DNA from: Solobacterium sp.
Lineage (GTDB): Bacteria > Bacillota_I > Bacilli_A > Erysipelotrichales > Erysipelotrichaceae
Assembly: GCA_017510405.1 (NCBI GenBank)
Contig: JAFWNG010000042.1
Coordinates: forward strand, 1 to 41,107
Length of the DNA: 41,107 nt
Direction: 5' to 3'
Shown here: positions 15,053-21,983 of the stretch, piece after piece
Position numbering within the stretch: position 1 is the stretch's first letter
Layout: each line of letters starts with the position of its first letter
Program-made: the position numbers and the translations under genes
The notes under the pieces: generated by a model
Seen by the model: the letters and a program-made list of their open reading frames with translations, nothing else
Told to the model about the DNA's origin: nothing
The model's database searches: none

Positions 15053-16579
15053 ATGAACGAACTGAACTGGATCCTCACCGGGATCGAAAAAACTGAATCG
15101 GAAACGGAAACGAACGTTGAAAAGAAGAACGAAACAGAAGAAAAAGAAGCCGCTGTCCGGACTGCGATCGAAAAACTTCAGGAGGATGTTGCACTCCTGA
15201 CATCTGTCGAAAAAGTCCGGGAATCAATCGGGCAGGAACAGCAGATAATCGAGCGGGAACTTGATAACTGCCGGAACGCTGCCGATACGCTTGAAGTTCA
15301 ATTGCAGGAAATGAACGATACCAACCAGCGAAGTTATGAAAAAACTATGGAACTGGCAGAACTTGGTATTGATACAGAAGGTGCTCTGGAGATCATTGAG
15401 AACCGAAAAGAAGTGATCCGGGAATACATGGATCGTCTGAACTCGATCCGTGAAAAACTGAATATGCCGGAGATCACTCTCTCTGACGGATACGGCACGG
15501 CTGCAGGCGCGATGGATCGTCAGGAACAGCCGGTAATGGATGACAAGATCCCCGAAGCCCCGGATACCCATATCGAATCACAGCATATCGAACCAGCCAG
15601 AAAGAACCTTCTGGCCGCAAAGCTGGAGGCGTTCCGTAATAAACTGAAATCGTCTCTGACTAAGGATAAAACAGAGTCTTTTCGCATCCAGTATGAGCAG
15701 ATCGATACTCAGATGAATGATCTCCATGATCAGCTGCTCAAAGAAGGAATCCCGGAATACAGCCTGGCAATGTATAACATTCTGCGTGATGAACGCTGCA
15801 GAGCCGAAGCTGACCTCCTGCGGAAGATGAACGGGGAGGCCACGTGGTTCCAGGGAGCCATGGACGTCCACACTCTTGCCGAAGAAGCGAAACGGCGGGG
15901 CGAGGATCGGATGTCCGCGCCGCAGATGAAGCCGGCAAGGAAACTCTCTCAGACAGCGTACGGCTTTACAAAACAGACGGTACAGGGTATAACGGCGGAG
16001 TTCTACAATGATCCCAATGATCTTTGTGCACGGATCATTCAGGAACAGGGAAATTCCGTTTATACGATCTGTGGCGACTGCGGAATGGTCAGCTCCGATG
16101 GGATGTTCGTATCCGCCGGCATGTTCGAGCGGGCTAATGAAAACTACGTGATCTCGAACTATATCGCTTATTATAAAAGCGAATATAATGGCTTAGACTA
16201 CATCTGCGCCTTTGAGAAAAATCCGGATTACCGCGGCGGCACCACTCCACGAACCCGTCAGGATTTCATGAGTCATATGGGTCTGGAAACCTATATGGTT
16301 TCCATGAAGAAGAATTCTTTGGAAAGTGTTGAGAAAGTCAGTAATTTTATCCGTGACGGTCATTCTCTTATCCTTTCCGTCGATGCCGGAGTACTCTGGA
16401 ACGATATAAAGCATAAAGGTGATCTTCATGCCGTGCAGCCGGTCAGTGTGTCTAAAGATGGCACCTTATTTGTGGTCAATGACACCGGAATCGGAAAAGT
16501 CATAGTCGTCGACCGTGAACACCTGGCTGAGTCCCTTTCCGGTAATCCGGCGAATGTTACAGTCAACATTGTGAGGTAA
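15053..16579 (+). CDS. Coiled-coil protein with C-terminal papain-like cysteine peptidase domain (putative effector, system A)
   Basis: A 508-residue protein without signal peptide. Residues 1-140 are coiled coil homologous in pattern to the preceding 143-residue protein; 180-290 are a second helical region; 300-508 form a papain/C39-like domain. Its features are ICGDCGMVSSDG (nucleophile Cys343), GGTTPRTRQDFMSHMG, the strand LILSVDAGVLWND, GDLHAVQPVSVS (His459) and FVVNDTG (Asn476/Asp477). The order C...H...D and the SVDAGxLW strand recall the peptidase domains at the C-termini of bacterial polymorphic toxins; this comes from memory of the family. Ribosome site GGTGG. The next gene begins two bases after its stop, as immunity genes often do. 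Alternatively it may process a partner inside the cell. Confidence 0.7.
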   Translation: MNELNWILTGIEKTESETETNVEKKNETEEKEAAVRTAIEKLQEDVALLTSVEKVRESIGQEQQIIERELDNCRNAADTLEVQLQEMNDTNQRSYEKTMELAELGIDTEGALEIIENRKEVIREYMDRLNSIREKLNMPEITLSDGYGTAAGAMDRQEQPVMDDKIPEAPDTHIESQHIEPARKNLLAAKLEAFRNKLKSSLTKDKTESFRIQYEQIDTQMNDLHDQLLKEGIPEYSLAMYNILRDERCRAEADLLRKMNGEATWFQGAMDVHTLAEEAKRRGEDRMSAPQMKPARKLSQTAYGFTKQTVQGITAEFYNDPNDLCARIIQEQGNSVYTICGDCGMVSSDGMFVSAGMFERANENYVISNYIAYYKSEYNGLDYICAFEKNPDYRGGTTPRTRQDFMSHMGLETYMVSMKKNSLESVEKVSNFIRDGHSLILSVDAGVLWNDIKHKGDLHAVQPVSVSKDGTLFVVNDTGIGKVIVVDREHLAESLSGNPANVTVNIVR

Positions 16580-16581
16580 GT

Positions 16582-17049
16582 ATGTTTGATTATCGAGAAT
16601 ATCTGGCAAACAGCAACGCAGTCAAAGATCTGCAGGACAATCTGGGATTCACGGAACCGGTAATATGCTATACCGATGAACACTATCAGGTCGGGATCGT
16701 GTATTACATGAAAGACAAAGACGATATCGCATATATCGACAGGATGTTATTGGTCAGAATACCGGACGGAAACATCACGGTCCTGTCACCGGAAGAGGTC
16801 TGTGACCGCTTTGGCGTGGATCCGCTCTTTGATGCTTACAGAGAGGAGTATCCGGATGATCTGATCAGGAAATCCTTTGCATACGAAAAACTGGTCGATG
16901 AATTATGTAATTCCCTGGCTGGTGGTGCTCCGCCTGCATCCCTGGCGCATTACGAGGAACTGCTTCGGTATCTTACACCACCGAACGCATTTGATCCGTT
17001 TATCTGGAAGATCGGAAAGGATCTGCTGGAACAAAATAGTATCAGCTGA
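16582..17049 (+). CDS. Small acidic protein, putative immunity protein for the papain-like effector
   Basis: A 155-residue acidic soluble protein (MFDYREYLANSNAVKDLQDN at the start; many Asp/Glu; several Tyr). It has no signal peptide or membrane segment and I recognise no family. It starts two bases after the stop of the peptidase gene, with the ribosome site inside that gene end, and is the last gene before a strong terminator. Size, charge and position fit an immunity protein, which would bind and block the peptidase domain. That role is inference from context; it could equally be a chaperone or structural part of system A. Confidence 0.55.
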   Translation: MFDYREYLANSNAVKDLQDNLGFTEPVICYTDEHYQVGIVYYMKDKDDIAYIDRMLLVRIPDGNITVLSPEEVCDRFGVDPLFDAYREEYPDDLIRKSFAYEKLVDELCNSLAGGAPPASLAHYEELLRYLTPPNAFDPFIWKIGKDLLEQNSIS

Positions 17050-17127
17050 CAAAAAATGGCTTAACAAAAATCCTGAGGGGTTTTGCAAAAATCTGCTCTA
17101 AATAATACAGGGGTTTAAAGAACGTAA

Positions 17128-17185
17128 AAAAGCATGCCTGGAGTGACATCGGCGGGGAGCCGATGGAACGGAAAGGCATGCTTTT
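17128..17185 (+). terminator. Nested-hairpin terminator of the system A operon
   Basis: The outer stem AAAAGCATGCCT (17128-17139) pairs with AGGCATGCTTTT (17174-17185). Inside it CATCGGC pairs with GCCGATG (17147-17165). The T-rich TTTTAGTTTTATTT follows. The design (A-tract/T-tract outer stem around a GC-rich inner hairpin) recurs at 33271-33328. Confidence 0.7.
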
Positions 17186-17218
17186 AGTTTTATTTGCCCA
17201 AAAATCGAAATCTTTTCT

Positions 17219-17430
17219 TTATATCTTTTTGTAAGAACCGCGCTTCTTTCCTTTGCGTTTCATAGAAGTCAGGTTTTTAGTGATCGAGCTGAATACGTGT
17301 CCGTTTAAACTGAATAAAGCTCTTGCACGGAAACGATCAAAATTTGAATAGCCATTAGAGACAAGAATACCTGTCTTAAGCTGACGGTTCGTATACTCTG
17401 AATAAGCATTCGTTTGTTTTCTGCCGTAAT
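17219..17430 (-). pseudogene. ISL3-family-like transposase, C-terminal remnant
   Basis: In a frame different from the neighbouring IS3 piece, the minus strand encodes about 70 residues ending in a stop, with QTNAYSEYTNRQLKTG and NGYSNFDRFRARALFSLN, then a basic tail KRKGKKRG. This matches the order at the C-terminus of ISL3-type DDE transposases (TN..E..N..K...GY.NF..FR.R.L). The N-terminal catalytic part is missing, so it is dead. The family call comes from motif memory. Confidence 0.5.
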
Positions 17431-17823
17431 AGTTCCTCGTTCTCTGCCTGAAGCTCTTCGATTGTCTTTTTCTTCTTTGGCATGCCGTCCACGTTTCCTT
17501 TCAATGACAGTATACCCGTTTTCTTTGTATTCTTTGATCCATCTGGCTAGTGTGCCATGAGTTGCCAATCCGAGATCTAATGAGACCTGATGGACAGATT
17601 CCTTTCCAAGCAATACTCTTTTGATTGCGTTCTCCTTATATTCCGGTGAAAAGTAATTCCATTTATGTTCCAGTATTTCAGGCCCATTAAGGTCAGCCAG
17701 GTGAACCATATATTCAATGCCTGCATAAGAAAGATTCCTTTCTTTAGCAATCTTCCTTGAACTTTTATGATTTACTTTCCATTCATTGTAGATTTCAATT
17801 TTTTCTTTATAACTCAGTTTCAT
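17421..17823 (-). pseudogene. IS3-family transposase OrfA remnant, frameshifted and truncated
   Basis: The minus strand starts MKLSYKEKIEIYNEWK with a GGGGAG ribosome site and shows two helix-turn-helix segments (SSRKIAKERNLSYAGIEY; SVHQVSLDLGLATHGTLARW) followed by KENGYTVIERKRGR, the usual OrfA plan. After GRHA the frame changes: the typical leucine-zipper start (KKKKTIEELQAENEELL) lies in the next frame, so one base has been lost near 17485. The element stops after this segment and runs into an ISL3-like fragment; OrfB is absent. The intact left end (17845-17869) remains upstream. Confidence 0.7.
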
Positions 17824-17844
17824 AAAAATACTCCCCAATAGTTT

Positions 17845-17869
17845 TGTTCAACTTTTGGGGAGCATTTCA
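17845..17869 (-). repeat. Terminal inverted repeat (left end) of the IS3-family remnant
   Basis: Read on the minus strand, the 25 bases begin TGAAATGCTCCCC and continue with AAAAGTTGAACA, the form of IS3/IS150-group ends. The matching right end is gone. Confidence 0.5.
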
Positions 17870-17953
17870 TCTGTCATTCTGTGGATACGGCGTTATTCTT
17901 TCATTTTCTGAACAGATCTTCTGGATGATCTTCCGTGCTTCTGTTTATTCTGC

Positions 17954-20900
17954 TCACTGTGCCGGCTTCCGGCGGACAAAATGCATAATTGCCAGTGCGG
18001 ATACGGCAATCAGTCCGATGATACTGACTATCATCATACCTGCATTCGTTTGTTCGGCCTGCGCATCATTATGAGAAGGATCAGAACTGTCTGTTTTTGT
18101 CCATGTCAGATGACTGATGGAACCGTCTCCGTTGAAGTAGGATGTACCCCAGACATACAGGTACCCGTCGGTATAGCATGTTCTTGTGTCATACAGATCT
18201 GCGTACGAAGCGAACTTATTGAACGGCGTCATCGTTCCGTCCGGATCCAGACGGAATGTATCATAGCCGCGTTTGGTAAAGTAACTTCCGGGGAATCCGG
18301 CCATCAGGAGTCCTTCATCTGTAAGAGATCCGGCATAGGAAGGAATAAAAGCAACAGGATCCCCGGGGCCGCCAATCGTCACGAATGAAGGCTCTGAAAA
18401 CTCGTATGAACCGGACACGGACCATTTCTGATCCGCTTCCGACCAGCTGAGCCATAGGACCTGAGGAGCCACAAAGGCTGCGGTATCTTTGAAAGTGCTG
18501 CCCTCGGCATACATATTGACGGTTTCTTCGCAGGTACCTGCTTCCGGCAGTCCGGTGATTCTGACCGATGCTTCACCGTTCGTGACAGCTGATTCATCGT
18601 AAACCAGGCGCAGGACAGATGTACTGTTAACCTCTCCCGGCTCGGGTTTGGCTTCTTCGTCATATTCGTTCTTCACCAGTTCCACTGTATAACCGCCGAC
18701 ATAGAACAGGCCGTGTTCAGAACCGAAAAGCTTACCGTACATCGGCAGTCTCTGATCGCCGAAATCCGCATACGTCCAGCTGTCTTTTTCCGGATTATAG
18801 AAATAGACCATTACCCGATATTCGTGCTCGACGACGAATCCCTCACTGTTTTTGATATCACCTGCCTTGTACAAAACACAGGCGGCAAGGGTATTGCCGT
18901 AAGATGTCAGATCCACGGTACAGGAGCGGTCTTCGCTCTTTGCTTCCTCAGGAATCGGAATGTCACTGCATTTCTTCCAGCTGTCCGTTACAGGGTCGTA
19001 TGACCATAACTGAACCGTGCTGACCGGCCATGTATAGTCACCGGTGATGGTCTTCGGCACCAGATAGAGCCTGCCGTTGATTCCTGTCATGGAAAGAATT
19101 TTGGAATCACGGATCTCCTCCGGCATTGTAACGGAGCCTTCAAACAGTGGTGTACCGGTATTGCCTTCCGCCAGGATCTTACGGCCTGCTTTACGGTCTT
19201 CTGCTGTAATAAGATACATGGAGAGAGGACCGCTTTCTGTATTTCCGGAAAGATCTGCCGTTACTTCTGTATCGCTCCAGGATGTGATCTTCATTTTCTG
19301 ACCTGCCAGGGTGACGCTTCCGGGTGAGGTGCCGAAATGCTCTCCGGTAATGGTGAGGATATTGTCTTTTCCGAGGAATGCTGTATTGATGACGGGAGCG
19401 TAATCCTCGGGCTTCACATCGAAGCTGAAGAGTCCTCTGCTTGTGCAGAGACCGTCAAACGCTTCATAGCCGGTCGTGCTTGCTTTGACGGCATTGGCAA
19501 CAGCGATTGCTTTTTCACTTCCGGACATTCCGTCCAGACTGCCGTTCTTCTGCATGATGCTGTACATGACTGCCACAGATCCGGTTACCGAAGGTGTAGC
19601 CATGCTGGTTCCCTGATAGAACTGGTATTTCAGCATCTTTGTACCGCCTCCCAAAGAATCGATGTAGAGCTTGGAAGGCGTGTTGTTTCCGGAAAAGTCT
19701 GCCACGACAGCCAGATAATAGATACGTCCGTTATAGTAAGGATAAGACCTGTTATATTGCTCAGTATCTTCACCGGTTTTAACGGTATGATTGGTCCATA
19801 CGCAGGAAGGTCTCTGCCAGTCATTATCACCGCCGACCGGAAGTGAGATACTTGAGATCACATCATCCGAGTCAAAAATGACGGGCTTGAACCATGTCAT
19901 GCATTTCGGGAGAGTACTTCTTAACGCTGCCCCGATATGAGAAATATGTTTCGCTGCATCTTCGGTGACGGGAATACTGACAAGATAAACAGACCTCTTG
20001 TTTTTATCTGCCATTGCCGGCACATCCACTTCATATGCGTATCCGTCCTGATCAAAGCTCATTGTCTGGATCGGGCCGCCGTAAGATTCGGATGTATCCA
20101 CCAGCTCAGCAAATTCCATCGGAGTGACGGACGGATATGCATTCTCCGTAATATCGATCGTATAAAGATAGGAGATCTTAACTTTGTCATCCTCTGCGTC
20201 ATCGGGAGAGAATCCTTCATAGAACACAGGATTCGGATCCACACTGGCAAAATATCCTGCGTTCGGTCCCGGTACTGTAGAAAGAATCGCGTCTCCGGGA
20301 GCGAACAGTGAAACCGATGTCTGTCCCCAGTGGGTATAATCGGTGGGAAGCTTTGTCGGTGTAGAGGCACCGACAACGATCACATAGGGATTGTCTGTCT
20401 GCGAGGAACAGGACTGGGGATTGAGATCATTGTCCAGGGCGGAGTTTCCTGCTGCGTAGCATACAACAACACCGTGCTTTCCCAGCTCATTGATCAGCAT
20501 CCTCGTTGCATTTTCACAGCCGTCTCCGCCGAAGGAACAGTTGACAGCGACCAGATTCACGCCGTGATTGACGCAGTCCAGCAGATACGTGAATGCCCGT
20601 ACGGTAGCTTCTTCTTTGAATTCGCCCTCTTTGCTTGTTTTGACAGCCAGCAGTTTCACACCGGAAGCGACGCCGCTGATTCCTTCATTGTCCCAGGATG
20701 CCGCGATGATGCCGGCACAGTGGGTACCGTGACCGTTCTCATCATCGATCGGGTCCGTCGGATCCCCTTCGCCGCTGGGATTGAATCCATACCTGCCCCC
20801 GACAGAAAGACCGTAGGGTGTCATATCGACCATCACATCTTTCAGATCGGGATGGGTGTAATCGATCCCGCTGTCAATGACTGCCACGACAGCATCGTCG

Positions 20901-21568
20901 ATCTGTACATTTTCTCTGCCTTTCTGATTCCAGTCCGGTGTATCGAGATTATAGACGGATTCATCATATTCCGTTGTTTCACTCGTTCCATATCCCCACT
21001 GCAGTCTGCTGAGATCGCCGACCGCTTCGTAGCCGTCTGTTTCGATCAGGTCTTCCGATGTGCCGGTCAGAAGGAGCCGGCTGAGTCCGTCCGGAATTTC
21101 CATCGATTCACCATCGTGATGGACAGGCGGCTCGATCAGCGTTGCCGGCGGAATGCTTTCTTCCCCGAAGGTTTCCATGATGTAATTCGGTTCTGCCCAG
21201 AGAACTGCATCATTGCGGGAAAGCTCCTTCAGCAATTCCCTGGTTTTCTTATTTTTATCCCTGATCACACGGACCGATACCGTTTCTACTGTATCCGGGA
21301 TCTGTATACCCAGTGTTTCTTCTGCTGTTTCAGCAGATACCAGTGCCAGTTCCTCTCCCTGATCCGTACCGGCACTGAATACAGCGATCACGGAATTCTC
21401 TTCATATGCTTCTTTTTTCAGCATTGCATCGATCTGATCTGCCCAGGAAGACGGATCATTCTCCGCGCTGACTGCTGTTACAGCTGAAAAAGAACCGCTG
21501 ATGATGAACGCTGTCGATATAAGAAATGCCATTGAAGCGGAAATAAAATTGTTTTTGTTTTTTCTCAT
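17954..21568 (-). CDS. Surface-anchored subtilisin-like serine peptidase (S8) with IPT/TIG and Kelch regions
   Basis: A 1204-residue exported protease. A signal peptide (basic MRKNKNN, hydrophobic to about 34) precedes a propeptide-like region, then the catalytic domain: Asp232 in AVIDSGIDYTHPDLKD, His280 in NGHGTHCAGI, Asn375 in AAGNS and Ser655 in QGTSMATPSV. The long gap between Asn and Ser holds an inserted domain. An IPT/TIG-like fold follows (about 715-790, DNILTITGEHFG), then Kelch-like repeats with Trp/Tyr-rich blades to about 1150, and a C-terminal membrane helix (1178-1198) with a basic end. The protein is thus held on the outer face. Ribosome site GAGGACAGG; -10 TATAAT at 21615-21620. 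Mycosin proteases of type VII systems share the signal/subtilase/C-terminal helix plan, but this protein is far larger. Confidence 0.9.
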   Translation of the reverse strand: MRKNKNNFISASMAFLISTAFIISGSFSAVTAVSAENDPSSWADQIDAMLKKEAYEENSVIAVFSAGTDQGEELALVSAETAEETLGIQIPDTVETVSVRVIRDKNKKTRELLKELSRNDAVLWAEPNYIMETFGEESIPPATLIEPPVHHDGESMEIPDGLSRLLLTGTSEDLIETDGYEAVGDLSRLQWGYGTSETTEYDESVYNLDTPDWNQKGRENVQIDDAVVAVIDSGIDYTHPDLKDVMVDMTPYGLSVGGRYGFNPSGEGDPTDPIDDENGHGTHCAGIIAASWDNEGISGVASGVKLLAVKTSKEGEFKEEATVRAFTYLLDCVNHGVNLVAVNCSFGGDGCENATRMLINELGKHGVVVCYAAGNSALDNDLNPQSCSSQTDNPYVIVVGASTPTKLPTDYTHWGQTSVSLFAPGDAILSTVPGPNAGYFASVDPNPVFYEGFSPDDAEDDKVKISYLYTIDITENAYPSVTPMEFAELVDTSESYGGPIQTMSFDQDGYAYEVDVPAMADKNKRSVYLVSIPVTEDAAKHISHIGAALRSTLPKCMTWFKPVIFDSDDVISSISLPVGGDNDWQRPSCVWTNHTVKTGEDTEQYNRSYPYYNGRIYYLAVVADFSGNNTPSKLYIDSLGGGTKMLKYQFYQGTSMATPSVTGSVAVMYSIMQKNGSLDGMSGSEKAIAVANAVKASTTGYEAFDGLCTSRGLFSFDVKPEDYAPVINTAFLGKDNILTITGEHFGTSPGSVTLAGQKMKITSWSDTEVTADLSGNTESGPLSMYLITAEDRKAGRKILAEGNTGTPLFEGSVTMPEEIRDSKILSMTGINGRLYLVPKTITGDYTWPVSTVQLWSYDPVTDSWKKCSDIPIPEEAKSEDRSCTVDLTSYGNTLAACVLYKAGDIKNSEGFVVEHEYRVMVYFYNPEKDSWTYADFGDQRLPMYGKLFGSEHGLFYVGGYTVELVKNEYDEEAKPEPGEVNSTSVLRLVYDESAVTNGEASVRITGLPEAGTCEETVNMYAEGSTFKDTAAFVAPQVLWLSWSEADQKWSVSGSYEFSEPSFVTIGGPGDPVAFIPSYAGSLTDEGLLMAGFPGSYFTKRGYDTFRLDPDGTMTPFNKFASYADLYDTRTCYTDGYLYVWGTSYFNGDGSISHLTWTKTDSSDPSHNDAQAEQTNAGMMIVSIIGLIAVSALAIMHFVRRKPAQ

Positions 21569-21983
21569 TTTCCTGTCCTCTGTATGATGATTTGCTGAGT
21601 TATTTTCTTATGTTATTATAACCGATTCCGTGACAAACGATTTGCAATCCCAGCCCCATTTACAGATGTTCAGAAAAATTAAAGGAAGAACTGTTTTGCT
21701 CTCCGCTCTCATATATATTTCACTGTTTGCCGGACGATCCATACCATACATTTCCAAAGAATACCCTGTACCGGCAGAAGCACTATGTCTGTTCCCGCCA
21801 ATTATACACAGCAGGTACAAAGTGGGATCGTTTCCTGCCCGCTGAACCTGGAAGCCCTTCAGTATTTCAGACAGGAGATCATCTCCCCTGACAGCAATGT
21901 CTTTCATCCGTGATAAACTTTAAACAGTCCAGACAGAGTGATCTGACATCATTCAGCCATTTGGACAAGCGGAGAACAGGATC
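21569..21983. other. Divergent intergenic region between the subtilase and LRR genes
   Basis: This 415-base stretch holds the subtilase leader and a TATAAT on the minus strand (21615-21620), plus a GGAG ribosome site for the LRR gene near 21970. Open frames of 71-99 codons occur on both strands but show no family pattern, no ribosome site and no consistent codon use. I see no RNA gene or repeat. Confidence 0.5.

Noticed and set aside
9804-17049. Conjugative or integrative element based on the VirB4-like ATPase
   Set aside because: No relaxase, coupling protein, integrase or attachment repeat is visible around either ATPase locus.
17128-17185. Riboswitch or structured regulatory RNA
   Set aside because: The structure follows the last gene of an operon, precedes no gene on that strand, and ends in a T-rich tract, so a terminator is the simpler reading.
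20330-21487. 385-codon open frame antisense to the subtilase
   Set aside because: Lies wholly within the catalytic region of the subtilase; the Asp/His motifs on the other strand show which frame is real.
17954-21568. Canonical type VII mycosin
   Set aside because: The overall plan is similar, but the protein is far larger, with Kelch and IPT regions, and no EssC, WXG100 or EccB-type gene is present.
21608-21907. 99-codon open frame upstream of the subtilase
   Set aside because: No ribosome site, no family pattern, and it would occupy the divergent promoter region.
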